A DNA stretch of 64,000 bases from contig NZ_JAQLFL010000001.1 in the NCBI RefSeq assembly GCF_028206995.1, positions 62,001-126,000 of the forward strand. The letters run 5' to 3'. This stretch comes from Collinsella aerofaciens. GTDB lineage: Bacteria > Actinomycetota > Coriobacteriia > Coriobacteriales > Coriobacteriaceae. The position numbers were made by a program, and so were the translations under genes. The notes under the pieces are model-generated. The model saw only the letters and a program-made list of their open reading frames with translations, made no database searches and was not told the origin of the DNA. Shown piece after piece: positions 54,445-63,999 of the stretch (its first letter is position 1; each line of letters begins with the position of its first letter).

Positions 54445-54966
54445 TTGGTTATCTTGGGCATTGACCCCGGTTTGGCTCATACGGGTTGGGGAATTATCGA
54501 GGAGCGGCGTGGCGAGGTTCGCTGCCGTGCCTATGGCTGCATCGAGACCAGTGCCGGAAGTTCGCTCGCGGTGCGCCTGTCGCATATCGCCCGCGACCTC
54601 AAGGATGTCGTGGAGCGCTATCGTCCCGATACCGCTGCTGTCGAGAGCATCTACTTTGGCGCCAACGTTCGTTCCGCCATCCCCACGGCGCATGCCCGCG
54701 GTGCTGCACTCGTCGCACTTTCGGAATGCGCGCTCGAGATTGGCGAGTACACGCCCATGCAGATCAAACAGGCTGTGGTGGGCACCGGCGCCGCGGACAA
54801 GCGGCAGGTCGCCTACATGGTACGCACGCTCACACAGCTCGATCACGACCCGCATCCCGACCATGCCGCCGATGCCCTGGCCTGCGCCATCTGCCACGTA
54901 AACCTCAGCCGCACCCGCGCCCTCACCGGTGGCGAGTTCTATCAACAGAGAGGAACCGGATACTGA
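54445..54966 (+). CDS. ruvC: Holliday junction resolvase RuvC
   Basis: 173 aa from TTG 54445, chosen because GGGGAGG lies 5 bp before it and the product then begins at ILGIDPGLAHTGWG like other RuvC proteins. Cuts four-way junctions symmetrically. Acidic residues of the RNase-H-like site: Asp in GIDPG, Glu in VESIYFG, and the two Asp in DHAADALA. The late motif QIKQAVVGTGAADKRQV is also typical. Its stop overlaps the ruvA start by one base. Confidence 0.95.
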   Translation: MVILGIDPGLAHTGWGIIEERRGEVRCRAYGCIETSAGSSLAVRLSHIARDLKDVVERYRPDTAAVESIYFGANVRSAIPTAHARGAALVALSECALEIGEYTPMQIKQAVVGTGAADKRQVAYMVRTLTQLDHDPHPDHAADALACAICHVNLSRTRALTGGEFYQQRGTGY

Positions 54967-55586
54967 TGATTTCCCAGCTCCACGGAACGCTTGTCGAGGC
55001 CACGATGAGCTCTGCTGTCGTCGATGTGTCGGGCGTTGGCTTTGAGCTCGGCATCTCGGGCAGCACTGCGGCCACGTTGCCGACGCCCGGCGGCGAGGTC
55101 CGCCTCTACGCGCGTATGCAGGTGCGCGAGGACGCCATGACACTTTTCGGTTTTTCCTCAAAGGATGAGCGCACGATGTTCGACCGGCTCGTGTCCGTTT
55201 CGGGCGTTGGCCCGCGCCTGGCGCTTGCCGTGCTTTCCACCTATACCGTGGAGCAGCTGTACTCGCTGGTGATGGCCGAGGACGACAAGGGCATGGCCAA
55301 GGTACCCGGTGTGGGCAAAAAGACAGCTCAGCGTCTGATCCTGGAGCTCAAGAGCACCTTTGCCAAGGACAAGGGCTTTGTGCCGGTCGATGTGATTCCC
55401 GGCCAGGTTGCGATGCCCGTGCCCGCTGCTGCTCCCTCGGCCATCGATGATGCCCGTGCGGCGCTCCTTTCCATGGGCTTTAGCCCGCAGGAGACCGATG
55501 TTGCCCTGAGCGGGTATGATGGGCAAAATATGCGTGTCGAGGATCTGCTCGGCGCGGCGCTTAAGCGACTCGGAATGGATGCGTGA
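54966..55586 (+). CDS. ruvA: Holliday junction DNA helicase subunit RuvA
   Basis: 206 aa. Binds the junction and docks RuvB. OB fold at the start ([20 protein letters not shown]), two helix-hairpin-helix motifs ([17 protein letters not shown] and [19 protein letters not shown]), a flexible linker of Pro/Ala/Val, and the C-terminal three-helix domain ([19 protein letters not shown]). Overlaps both neighbours, as expected in a translationally coupled operon. Confidence 0.96.
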   Translation: MISQLHGTLVEATMSSAVVDVSGVGFELGISGSTAATLPTPGGEVRLYARMQVREDAMTLFGFSSKDERTMFDRLVSVSGVGPRLALAVLSTYTVEQLYSLVMAEDDKGMAKVPGVGKKTAQRLILELKSTFAKDKGFVPVDVIPGQVAMPVPAAAPSAIDDARAALLSMGFSPQETDVALSGYDGQNMRVEDLLGAALKRLGMDA

Positions 55587-56653
55587 TGTGGGAAGCCGAT
55601 GACTCTCAGGACCTGTGGGCGACGCCCGGCAACTCGCCGGCGGCATCTATGGCGCACGGCGAGCGCATGGTGGGCTCGGAGCTGACGGCCGAGGACCTCG
55701 ATGTCGACCGCACTTTGCGCCCCCAGCGCCTGGACGACTACTGCGGCCAGGAGCACATCAAGCAGAGCCTGCGCGTGTTGATCGAAGCGGCGCAGAGCCG
55801 TGGCGAGACGCTCGACCACGTGATTTTCTCGGGTCCTCCGGGTCTGGGCAAGACCACGCTGGCCACCGTTATCGCCAACGAGCTGGGCGCTCAGATCAAG
55901 ACGACGAGTGGCCCTGCCATCGCGCGCACGGGCGACCTGGCGGCCATCCTTACTAACTTGCAGCCGGGTGATGTGCTGTTTATCGACGAGATCCACCGCC
56001 TCAACCGTTCGGTCGAGGAGGTCCTGTACCCCGCGATGGAGGACTTTGCCCTCGATATCGTGATTGGCAAGGGTCCGGCGGCGCGCTCGATTCGCCTGGA
56101 TATTCCCAAGTTTACGCTGGTAGCGGCAACGACCCGCTCAGGCATGTTGACCGGCCCGTTGCGCGACCGCTTTGGCATTTCGTATCGCCTGGATTACTAC
56201 ACGGTCGAGGAGCTCGCGCAGATTGTGACGCGCTCGGCGACTATCCTGGGCGTGACGATCGACCATCCCAGTGCACTCGAGATCGGCTCGCGTTCGCGCG
56301 GCACGCCACGTCTTGCCAACCGCTTGCTCAAGCGCGTGCGCGACTATGCGCAGGTGCGCGGCAACGGCCCCATCGAGCTCGATATCTGTCGCCAGGCGCT
56401 CGAGTTCTTCGAGATCGACGAGCTCGGTCTGGACTGGATGGATATTCGTATCTTGGAGACGCTTGCCAAGACGTTCTCCGGTCGTGCCGTGGGACTTACG
56501 ACCCTTGCCAGCGCGGTGGGCGAGGACCCGGGCACGCTCGAGGATGTCTATGAGCCCTATTTGCTGCAGTGCGGGTTGATGATTCGTACGCCGCAGGGCC
56601 GTCAGGCAACCCTTCGCACCTTTGAGCACCTGGGGATTGAACCTACCGTTTAG
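55583..56653 (+). CDS. ruvB: Holliday junction branch migration ATPase RuvB
   Basis: 356 aa from GTG 55583 (or 355 from ATG 55586). AAA+ motor that drives branch migration. Walker [13 protein letters not shown] (about 95-106), Walker [12 protein letters not shown], sensor 1 in [10 protein letters not shown], arginine finger region GPLRDRFGI, and a C-terminal winged helix ([18 protein letters not shown]). Shares four bases with ruvA. Last gene of the SOS-controlled group. Confidence 0.96.
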   Translation: MMWEADDSQDLWATPGNSPAASMAHGERMVGSELTAEDLDVDRTLRPQRLDDYCGQEHIKQSLRVLIEAAQSRGETLDHVIFSGPPGLGKTTLATVIANELGAQIKTTSGPAIARTGDLAAILTNLQPGDVLFIDEIHRLNRSVEEVLYPAMEDFALDIVIGKGPAARSIRLDIPKFTLVAATTRSGMLTGPLRDRFGISYRLDYYTVEELAQIVTRSATILGVTIDHPSALEIGSRSRGTPRLANRLLKRVRDYAQVRGNGPIELDICRQALEFFEIDELGLDWMDIRILETLAKTFSGRAVGLTTLASAVGEDPGTLEDVYEPYLLQCGLMIRTPQGRQATLRTFEHLGIEPTV

Positions 56654-56729
56654 GGCGCTTTGTTTTGGCGGGCTGTTGGGCTATCGCTGGGCATCGGGTA
56701 AACATATCGCCGTTCATCGGTTATGGGTG

Positions 56730-56757
56730 TTTTACTGTTGCGCGCCCGTGCTATGCT
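56730..56757 (+). promoter_or_regulatory. Promoter of fhs
   Basis: Extended -10 TGCTATGCT (56749-56757) with TTTTAC (56730-56735) as a weak -35, 16 bp apart, about 40 bp before the start codon. Confidence 0.5.
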
Positions 56758-56797
56758 GAATTGGTCTTTTTCTCATTCGGTAACGAAAGGACCGCCC

Positions 56798-58465
56798 ATG
56801 CCTACTGACATCGAAATCGCACGTTCTGTCACGCCGCTGCCTATTACCGAGGTGGCCAAGAACGCCGGCGTCGACGTTAAGCACCTTATTCCGTACGGCT
56901 TCGACAAGGCTAAGGTCGACTATTCACTGCTCAACGAGCCGACTGATCACCAGGCCAAGCTCGTTCTCGTGACCGCTATCAACCCAACGCCTGCGGGCGA
57001 GGGCAAGACCACCACGACCATCGGTCTGGCCGATGGCTTGCGTCGCCGCGGCGTCAAGAGTGCCGTGGCCCTGCGCGAGCCTTCGCTCGGCCCTGTCTTT
57101 GGCGTTAAGGGCGGTGCTGCCGGTGGCGGCTGGGCTCAGGTGATCCCCATGGAGGATATCAACCTGCACTTTACCGGCGACTTCCACGCTATCGGTGCTG
57201 CCAACAACCTGCTGGCCGCCATGCTTGATAACCACATCCAGCAGGGCAATCAGCTCGGTATTGACGTTAAGCGCATCACCTGGAAGCGCGTCGTCGACAT
57301 GAACGACCGTCAGCTGCGCCATGTTATCGATGGCATTGGCGGTAAGGCCCAAGGTGTGCCGCGCGAGGACGGCTTCGACATCACCGTTGCCTCCGAGGTC
57401 ATGGCAATCCTGTGCCTGTCTACGAGCATCAACGACCTCAAGGAACGCTTGGGTGAGATTGTCGTCGGCTATAGCTTTGCCGGCGAGCCCGTCCGTGCCC
57501 GCGACCTCAAGGCCCAGGGTGCCATGGCCGCGTTGCTTAAGGACGCGCTTAAGCCCAACCTGGTGCAAACGCTCGAGGGCACGCCCGCGTTTGTCCACGG
57601 CGGTCCCTTCGCCAACATTGCCCACGGCTGCAACTCTATTATGGCCACGCGTATGGCGATGCGCTTTGGCGATGTTGCCATTACCGAGGCCGGCTTCGGT
57701 GCCGATCTGGGTGCCGAGAAGTTCCTCGACATCAAGTGCCGCATGACGGGCGTTCGCCCCAGCGCCGTCGTGGTCGTCGCGACCGCTCGTGCGCTTAAGT
57801 ACAACGGTGGCGTCGCCAAGGCCGACCTCAACGAGGAGAACCTCGAGGCACTCAAGGCTGGCATGCCCAACCTGCTGCGTCATGTCGACAACATCCAGAA
57901 CGTTTATGGTCTGCCCTGCGTGGTCGCCATCAACCGCTTCCCGACGGACACCGAGGCTGAGCTTGCACTCATCGAGTCCGAGTGCCAGAAGCTCGGCGTC
58001 AACGTTAAGCTTTCCGAGGTCTGGGCCAAGGGCGGCGAGGGCGCGCTCGAGCTGGCCGATGAGGTCATGCGTCTGATTGAGCAGCCGAGCGAGCTCAAGT
58101 TTGCCTATGAGGACGGCGCTGATGTCGCTGATGCCCTCGAGGCCGTTGCCACCAAGGTCTACCGCGCCGACGGCGTTGACTTTACGCCGGCCGCCAAGCG
58201 CCAGCTCGCCGAGCTGCGCGAGAACGGCTTTGGCAACCTGCCGGTGTGCGTCGCCAAGACGCAGTACAGCTTTAGCGACAACGCCAAGGCCCTGGGCGCT
58301 CCCGAGAACTTCCGCATCACCGTGCGTGAGCTCAAGGTTTCCGCCGGTGCCCACTTTGTGGTCGCGCTGACCGGCAGCGTTCTGACCATGCCGGGTCTGC
58401 CCAAGGTGCCCGCGGCCGAGAACATCGACGTCGACAACGACGGCAACATCACCGGCCTGTTCTAA
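56798..58465 (+). CDS. fhs: Formate-tetrahydrofolate ligase
   Basis: 555 aa from ATG 56798 (AAAGG upstream; the frame runs 25 codons earlier through the promoter). Joins formate to tetrahydrofolate with ATP, giving 10-formyl-THF for purines and other one-carbon needs. The P-loop is [14 protein letters not shown] (about residues 65-78). [22 protein letters not shown] and [18 protein letters not shown] segments form the folate and formate pocket. Length and conservation are standard. Codon use is highly biased, suggesting strong expression. Terminated at 58491. Confidence 0.96.
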   Translation: MPTDIEIARSVTPLPITEVAKNAGVDVKHLIPYGFDKAKVDYSLLNEPTDHQAKLVLVTAINPTPAGEGKTTTTIGLADGLRRRGVKSAVALREPSLGPVFGVKGGAAGGGWAQVIPMEDINLHFTGDFHAIGAANNLLAAMLDNHIQQGNQLGIDVKRITWKRVVDMNDRQLRHVIDGIGGKAQGVPREDGFDITVASEVMAILCLSTSINDLKERLGEIVVGYSFAGEPVRARDLKAQGAMAALLKDALKPNLVQTLEGTPAFVHGGPFANIAHGCNSIMATRMAMRFGDVAITEAGFGADLGAEKFLDIKCRMTGVRPSAVVVVATARALKYNGGVAKADLNEENLEALKAGMPNLLRHVDNIQNVYGLPCVVAINRFPTDTEAELALIESECQKLGVNVKLSEVWAKGGEGALELADEVMRLIEQPSELKFAYEDGADVADALEAVATKVYRADGVDFTPAAKRQLAELRENGFGNLPVCVAKTQYSFSDNAKALGAPENFRITVRELKVSAGAHFVVALTGSVLTMPGLPKVPAAENIDVDNDGNITGLF

Positions 58466-58490
58466 GTCTGCTGTCCATAGCTGCTTGTCC

Positions 58491-58526
58491 GCCCCGCCGT
58501 GCCCACAAGGCCCGGCGGGGCTTTTT
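58491..58526 (+). terminator. Intrinsic terminator of fhs
   Basis: GCCCCGCCG / CGGCGGGGC stem followed by TTTTT. Confidence 0.93.
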
Positions 58527-58644
58527 GATCCTTAGGCCCGCGCATGTCTTGTAGATACCGACGGACTCTGCCCATCATAGGCTTTTGCGCGGGTAGAATG
58601 CATGGATAACTTGAAGCTCACGCGCGACGGAAAGGAATCGTTGC

Positions 58645-59634
58645 ATGGATCAGGACAAGACAACCGTGATGGGCGGCTACGGTTCCGCGCAGGCTGGCGA
58701 TAGCGCCGATGCGACCCGCGTTGTTCCCAACCCCGGTTATGCCGACCCCGCCGCGACGCAGCCTTCTGCCGAGCCCACCCGGGTTATGGGCTATGGCGAC
58801 ACGGCGCAGGATTCTTACGCTGCATCTTCGCAAGGCCCCTATGGCAACGCAGCTCCGGATCCGTTTGATTACACGCCGCAGGATTCTTATGCTGCCTCGA
58901 CGCCGAATCCCTATGACAACCTGCCGCAGAATCCCATTCCGCAGCCTCAGCAGACGACGTATATGCCTCGCACGGCGCAGCCTCGCTACGAGTCGCGCGA
59001 GCCGTATCGCGAGTACCCCAAGTCGATTCCGCAATATAGCGAAGACGAGGAGAAGAGGCCGTCGCGTTCGTCGAGCGTGATCAAGAAGATCCTCATCGTG
59101 CTGGCGATTTTCTTTGCGCTGTCGGTTGTGTTTGCCATCGTGTCGGGCATGCTCAACAAGCGGGGGAGCTCAACGGCCGATACCGCTGCCGAGCAAACCG
59201 AGTCCGCCTCGTCTAGCACCGTCGATCTGAGCGATATCCCGGGGCAGTATTGGTCCAACGCCAAGAAGCTTCTCAAGTCGCGCGGCGCCGATCTTTCGAA
59301 TGCCGTGGTCCTGACTGATGATGGCTCAACGCCCGTCGTCGATGCCAACTGGGTCGTTACTTCTGCCTACTATAACGACAACGGCAACCTCGAAATTCAA
59401 CTCACGCACAAGAACAGCTCGGGCAACTCGTCCGACGGCCAAAGCGGTACCGACAGCTCGAGCTCCAATGCGCTGGAGGACTTGAGCAACAAGGCACAGG
59501 AGTTGGGAGACAAGGCGCAAGAGCTGGGCGATACGGCGCAAAACCTGGGCGATACCGCGCAGAACTTGGGCGGCATGGCGACGGATGCCTGGAACGCACT
59601 GCAAAACGGCATCTCGGGCGCGCAGGGAAACTAG
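58645..59634 (+). CDS. Single-pass membrane protein with N-terminal threonine motifs and repeat tail
   Basis: 329 aa, not recognised as a family. The cytosolic first 150 residues are rich in Pro, Tyr, Gln and Ser and carry three similar threonine motifs (DKTTVMG, DATRVVP, EPTRVMG), resembling phospho-acceptor sites read by FHA domains. One membrane helix follows (KKILIVLAIFFALSVVFAIV, about 152-171). The outer part has a small folded stretch (WSNAKKLLKSRGADLSNAVV) that recalls a PASTA unit, then Ser/Asn-rich sequence and a seven-residue repeat (AQELGDK, AQELGDT, AQNLGDT, AQNLGGM). It may be a substrate of the Ser/Thr kinase at 11734; that is inference. ATG with AAAGGAA upstream. Confidence 0.75.
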   Translation: MDQDKTTVMGGYGSAQAGDSADATRVVPNPGYADPAATQPSAEPTRVMGYGDTAQDSYAASSQGPYGNAAPDPFDYTPQDSYAASTPNPYDNLPQNPIPQPQQTTYMPRTAQPRYESREPYREYPKSIPQYSEDEEKRPSRSSSVIKKILIVLAIFFALSVVFAIVSGMLNKRGSSTADTAAEQTESASSSTVDLSDIPGQYWSNAKKLLKSRGADLSNAVVLTDDGSTPVVDANWVVTSAYYNDNGNLEIQLTHKNSSGNSSDGQSGTDSSSSNALEDLSNKAQELGDKAQELGDTAQNLGDTAQNLGGMATDAWNALQNGISGAQGN

Positions 59635-59652
59635 CGGACGAGCGGAGCGGGG

Positions 59653-60834
59653 CTACAGCTGCTCGGCCGGACGCTCGGGCGAGCTGAAGCCCGAATCAAA
59701 CGTGACGACGCATGAGACGTCGGGTCGGCGCTCGTGCACGATGCGCGTGACGAGCTCCAGCAGCTCCTCGTCGGATATGTCAAAGCCGTCGGGACGCACC
59801 AGGTCAAACGAAACGAACCCGTCGTGCTCGTGCAGGTCGTGGATGGAGAGCGCGGGATCGATCTGCATGACGCCGCGCTTGACCCAGCCGCGCAGGTCGT
59901 CGCCAGTGGTGGCGATGGGGTCGCAGTGTAGCGTGATACCGATGCCCATCTGGCGCTTGATGTCGTGCTCGATGGTGTCCAGAATCTCGTGGTGCTCAAA
60001 CGCGTCGCCCTCGCCGGGCATCTCCACGTGGGCGCTGGCAAACTGACGACCGGGGCCGTAGTCGTGCACCATCAGGTCGTGTGTGCCCAAGACCTGCGGA
60101 TAGGACATGATCTTGTCGCGGATTGCTTGGACGAGCTTGGGGTCGGGCGCTTGCCCCAGCAACGGGCTGATGGCGTCGCGCACCAGGCCCATGCCGCTGA
60201 TGCAGATAAAGATGCCCACACCCAGGCCTGCCCAGCCATCGAGGTCAAAGCCGGTCGTCTGCGAAATAAGCGCCGCCACCAAGACCGAGCCCGAGGTGAT
60301 GACGTCGTTTTTGGAGTCCTGCGCCGTGGCGATGAGCGTTTCCGAGTCGATGCGGTCGCCCAGCGTGCGGTTGAACGCGGCCATCCAGAGCTTAACCAGC
60401 ATGGACAGAACAAGGGCAGCCATGGAGAGCGCCGAATACACGGTGGGCGAAGGCTTGATGATCTTGGTGACCGACTCGAGGATCAGGTTGATGCCGACGG
60501 CGCAAACCAGGACGGCGACGAACAGGCCGGCTAGGTACTCGTAGCGTCCGTGGCCATAGGGGTGGCCTTCGTCTGCCGGGCGGCTGGCAAGGCGGAACCC
60601 GAGCAGGCTCACGATGTTGCTCGAGGCATCGGAGAGGTTGTTGAAAGCGTCGGCGATAAGCGAGACGGAGCCGGCGAGCAGGCCCGCGATGCCCTTGGCC
60701 AGGCACAGGGTGATGTTGAGGCCAATGCAGATGAGGCTTGCGGCAAAGCCCGCGTTGGTGCGGCAAGATGCATCGACCGGCTCGCTCTCGCTGCCGGGAA
60801 CAAGCGTATGTACCAGCCGATTTTCAAATAGCAT
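59653..60834 (-). CDS. Cation diffusion facilitator family transporter
   Basis: 393 aa from ATG 60834 (GAGGA upstream; the frame extends further 5' without a better site). Exchanges a divalent metal (Zn, Fe, Mn or similar) for protons at the inner membrane. Six membrane helices; metal site residues in LIADAFNNLSDASSN (helix 2) and ATAQDSKNDVITSG (helix 5). HPYGHGRYEYLAG is a family hallmark. A cytosolic C-terminal domain (SAHVEMPGEGD, HDIKRQMGIGITLHCDP) is present. Convergent with the gene at 58645. Confidence 0.92.
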   Translation of the reverse strand: MLFENRLVHTLVPGSESEPVDASCRTNAGFAASLICIGLNITLCLAKGIAGLLAGSVSLIADAFNNLSDASSNIVSLLGFRLASRPADEGHPYGHGRYEYLAGLFVAVLVCAVGINLILESVTKIIKPSPTVYSALSMAALVLSMLVKLWMAAFNRTLGDRIDSETLIATAQDSKNDVITSGSVLVAALISQTTGFDLDGWAGLGVGIFICISGMGLVRDAISPLLGQAPDPKLVQAIRDKIMSYPQVLGTHDLMVHDYGPGRQFASAHVEMPGEGDAFEHHEILDTIEHDIKRQMGIGITLHCDPIATTGDDLRGWVKRGVMQIDPALSIHDLHEHDGFVSFDLVRPDGFDISDEELLELVTRIVHERRPDVSCVVTFDSGFSSPERPAEQL

Positions 60835-61052
60835 AGCGGTCGTCCTCACAATCATGTTTAAGGCGATAGTGTAGCTCGCGCGGGGGCGCCGTGCACCGAT
60901 GCTCAGAAAATGCAGCAATAGTCTGCCGGTGCTAACGAGCGAGCCTTCTCGTCTGCCTGGTTGGTCCATTTTGGGCCACATGGGTATGGGCATGTGCCTG
61001 TTTGCTCGACATACTTAATGTCGACAGCCCCTGTGCAAAGGAGGACGTTTCC

Positions 61053-62390
61053 ATGGACGAGATGTTTGCCATTAAATGTCAAAACTGCGGCGGTCCTATG
61101 TACTCGCACCAGGCTAAGCGCAGTTTTGAGTGCGCCTATTGCGGTGCGGTCATTCCGTGGCAGGCGGACGCCGGAGAGCCCAAGAGCGCCCTGGGCATTC
61201 GCCATGCGCCGCTGACGGTTGTCGATGGGCTGCTTAAGCTCACGCACGTCTCGCAGCTCGAGCGCCCAGAGGACCCGGACTGGTATTTCTTCAATTCGCA
61301 CTGGCGCAACCAGTCGGTTCTGGAGCATCTACTGTGGGAGGACCGCGGCACGGCGCAGGAGTTTCAAGAGGCTACGCACGTGAGCATTCCGTGCCCCTTC
61401 TGTGGTGCGTCCTTTGAGGGCGAGTCAACGCAGCGTGTGTTTGAGTGCCCGTCCTGCGGCAACAAGATCGGCATTGCCGACCTGCTTAAGCCCGGTACGT
61501 TTAGCAAGCGCCTGACCATGGGCGTTGGTGCGGAGTATGTACCCGAGCAGGGTATTCCCTGCGAGATAACGCCGCAGCAGGCACGTGCTAACGCGCTACA
61601 GCTGGTGCGCCAGTATGCGGAAGCTTTTGCCGGGCACGATGTGGAAGACGCGATCCAAAACGACATGATGCTCTTCTACTTTCCCATGGCGCTCGCGGAT
61701 TTGCGCATGATGGCGTCCTTCCCGTGCAAGGGCCTGAGCAAGGAGACCTTGGTGTACTACGAGGTGCTCGACTGGGCCTATCCCAGGGCAAACTACCTGG
61801 ATGTTCGCCTTATGGGAATTTTGGAGCCGTGGGACTTTGCCAAGGTTGGGCCGTTTGATCCGGCCATGCAGGAAGGCGACTTCCGCGTCGTTTCCGTCGA
61901 TGCGTCCACCAAGGACCAGGTGGTTATTGATAAGCTGGCGCTCGACATTGCCGGCAACGATGCCGAGGCGGTATTGGGGCTCAATAAAAAGAGCATCCGA
62001 ACCTGGGCGCGCAAGGCCCGCAAGCATAAGGACGGCCTGGTGATGGTACCGGTCTACTTTGTCGATCGTCCGGCGACGGACAGCCGCGATGGCGAGCAGG
62101 TGCGCATTGCCGTAAACGGCCAGACGGGTCGTGCGGCCGCGGTAGTGTTTAGTGACAAGCGCGAAACGCATGTGGTGGCGCCGCTCAATCCGAGCCTGCA
62201 TCTGTCCGGCGAAAGTACCGTGCATGCCACGCCCATCGAGGTCAAATACGTTAAATCGCCGTTCCTATACCAGATCGTACGCCGTGGAGGCGGCGAGCAA
62301 CCGCGTCAGGTGGCAGCGGCGGCGGAGGGTTCGTACCGAGAGGAAAAGCCCAAACGTCGCGGCCTGCTGGGTGCGTTATTTGGGAAGTAG
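61053..62390 (+). CDS. Double zinc-ribbon protein of unknown function
   Basis: 445 aa from ATG 61053 with AAAGGAGG 8 bp upstream. Two zinc ribbons: CQNCGG...CAYCGA at residues about 9-28, and CPFCGA...CPSCGN at about 110-135. The central 250 residues (QGIPCEITPQQARANALQLV, LVYYEVLDWAYPRANYLDVR) are not recognised; WARKARKHKDGLVMVPVYFV-type beta structure follows. The C-terminus ends in a basic, Gly-rich stretch (KPKRRGLLGALFGK) that might touch membrane or nucleic acid. It resembles uncharacterised TFIIB-zinc-finger-like proteins seen next to tellurium/phage-shock type genes, but I cannot assign a role. Confidence 0.78.
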   Translation: MDEMFAIKCQNCGGPMYSHQAKRSFECAYCGAVIPWQADAGEPKSALGIRHAPLTVVDGLLKLTHVSQLERPEDPDWYFFNSHWRNQSVLEHLLWEDRGTAQEFQEATHVSIPCPFCGASFEGESTQRVFECPSCGNKIGIADLLKPGTFSKRLTMGVGAEYVPEQGIPCEITPQQARANALQLVRQYAEAFAGHDVEDAIQNDMMLFYFPMALADLRMMASFPCKGLSKETLVYYEVLDWAYPRANYLDVRLMGILEPWDFAKVGPFDPAMQEGDFRVVSVDASTKDQVVIDKLALDIAGNDAEAVLGLNKKSIRTWARKARKHKDGLVMVPVYFVDRPATDSRDGEQVRIAVNGQTGRAAAVVFSDKRETHVVAPLNPSLHLSGESTVHATPIEVKYVKSPFLYQIVRRGGGEQPRQVAAAAEGSYREEKPKRRGLLGALFGK

Positions 62391-62433
62391 GGAAGCGCAG
62401 CCGGTTGGCGCTGCGATGCGATAGTTAGAGGAA

Positions 62434-62470
62434 CGGGGCAATCCGCAGAAGTGCGGACTGCCCCGTTTTT
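62434..62470 (+). terminator. Intrinsic terminator of the zinc-ribbon gene
   Basis: CGGGGCAATCCGCA / TGCGGACTGCCCCG stem followed by TTTTT. Confidence 0.93.
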
Positions 62471-62618
62471 GTGTTGCGGGGAAGTACTGGGCACTTCATT
62501 AAAGGTCTTCGCACGGACTCGAATTTCAATGTCGTCTAACGCCTTCGTGCAGGATTCCCGAAGTGACTAAAATGTGACCATAGAGGCAGTTTTAGCGAAC
62601 CCCACGGGAGTGACGCGT

Positions 62619-62888
62619 ATGGACAACAACACGCTGCTATTCCAGGACAAAGGTTCGGGTAGGTTTAAAGACGTCAAGATCTACCCTAACCGCATTGAGG
62701 TACTCAAGAAGGGCACTTTTGGCGGCAAGCACACCGAGATTGTTTATCTTAAGGACATTACGGGCGTCAATAGAATCAAAGGCCGCGATGTTTTTCTGCG
62801 CAATCGTCTGTTGACCGCTTGCGTCTTTAGCCTGAGCAGCCGTGCGAAGGCCCAGGAGTTTGTTAACGCGCTGAACATGGTGATGTAG
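62619..62888 (+). CDS. Small PH-like domain protein
   Basis: 89 aa from ATG 62619 (GGGAG upstream); a GTG at 62574 in the same frame lacks a site. The pattern of beta strands and a final helix (NTLLFQDKGSGRFKDVKIYP, IEVLKKGTFGGKHTEIVYL, LSSRAKAQEFVNALNMVM) is that of bacterial pleckstrin-homology-like domains. Cytosolic. Function unknown. Confidence 0.72.
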   Translation: MDNNTLLFQDKGSGRFKDVKIYPNRIEVLKKGTFGGKHTEIVYLKDITGVNRIKGRDVFLRNRLLTACVFSLSSRAKAQEFVNALNMVM

Positions 62889-62913
62889 CCGATAGCGGCG
62901 TTCGGGCCAAGGT

Positions 62914-62953
62914 AAAAATCGGGGGCACAGAACGGTGTTCTGCGCCCCCGATT
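62914..62953 (-). terminator. Terminator of the surface protein gene
   Basis: AATCGGGGGCGCAGAAC pairs with GTTCTGTGCCCCCGATT (one wobble); on the minus strand TTTTT follows. It can also slow transcription from the plus side. Confidence 0.88.
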
Positions 62954-62982
62954 GAGTCGATGTGTCTAAAAGGCCGGCTTGC

Positions 62983-63999
62983 CTATTCGACAACGTCCTC
63001 GTTGTTTTCACCGTCACTGGCAAGCATCGCCGCGCCGGCGACCGTTGTCGCCACGGCGGCGGCAGCGAGCCCGGCGGCAACGCCAGAGCTGTCGCCCGTG
63101 TCGGCGAGCTTTCCGCCCGAGCCCTTGCCCTTGTTGCCCTTACCGTTCTTATCAGCGCTGCCTGCGTTGGAACCCGTGCCGCTGCCGGTGCCGGTGCCGC
63201 CTGCACTGTCCGAGGCCGCTACGGTAAAGCTTGCGGCTCCGTCGCTGGCGAGCGTGTAGTTCTGCGCCGCGTTGCCCAAGAGACCGTTCACGCGCACCCA
63301 GTACGTTCCTGCGGCAAATGTTTCGCCCTCGGCCATTGCTGTGCCCGGAGCGCCGTTCGCGTCGTGCACAAACTCGAGCTGGGCCGTGCAGGCATCGGTT
63401 TCGAGCTTGCCCTCGAGTGATGCCGCAATCTTGGCGCGCGCGTCTTCGCCGGCCTTAAGGCCTTCAAGTCCCTCAAAATGGGGCGTCAGCGCGCGTGGGT
63501 CGATATCGATGGGTACGGAGCCCTGCAGCCCCGTAACGGTCTCGTTGCCCAAGGCGTCGACATCCACGTATTCGATGGTAAACGCATGGCCCGAAGCCGC
63601 CACGTTGAGTACGTTGCTGCTGTCGACAAGGCGGAAATGGCCCTCGCCAACGGTCTTGCCATCCTGGAGCGAGGCATCGCTCAGCGAGTCGCCGTACGTC
63701 ATGCGCATGCGGGTCGGGAGGCAGCACGAAGCCGACTGCGTGTGCTTCGTATCGTAATTGTAATTGCGCTGGTAGATGCTCCGGGCCAGCGCCGCATCAA
63801 CAAAGTCGGATGCGATGATGCCAATGTGCTTGAGGTAATCTGACTTTGTATCCTCGGTGCCGCTGGGATTGATGTACGGGCTCTTGTACAGATGCTCGTT
63901 GACTACTCGTGCCGAGGTAAAAGGATTGCCTCCGTGCGACAAGCCCGTGCAGCTGGTGTAGTTGATAGACCAGCAACGCTCCTGGACTTGCACCTCGGC
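62983..63999 (-). CDS. Secreted surface protein, C-terminal part (truncated by window edge)
   Basis: The frame is open to the end of the window; about 338 residues are visible. Likely cell-wall protein: a domain with CWSINYTSCTG and paired Cys (ASCCLPTRM), then beta-rich repeats (YTLASDGAASFTVAASDS), a Gly/Ser/Thr/Lys-rich stalk (GTGTGSGTGSNAGSADKNG) and a sorting-like end: LADTG, a hydrophobic Ala/Val segment and a tail. The tail is acidic (DGENNEDVVE), whereas sortase substrates normally end in Arg/Lys. The beginning, including any signal peptide, is outside the window. Confidence 0.75.
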   Translation of the reverse strand, partial: AEVQVQERCWSINYTSCTGLSHGGNPFTSARVVNEHLYKSPYINPSGTEDTKSDYLKHIGIIASDFVDAALARSIYQRNYNYDTKHTQSASCCLPTRMRMTYGDSLSDASLQDGKTVGEGHFRLVDSSNVLNVAASGHAFTIEYVDVDALGNETVTGLQGSVPIDIDPRALTPHFEGLEGLKAGEDARAKIAASLEGKLETDACTAQLEFVHDANGAPGTAMAEGETFAAGTYWVRVNGLLGNAAQNYTLASDGAASFTVAASDSAGGTGTGSGTGSNAGSADKNGKGNKGKGSGGKLADTGDSSGVAAGLAAAAVATTVAGAAMLASDGENNEDVVE

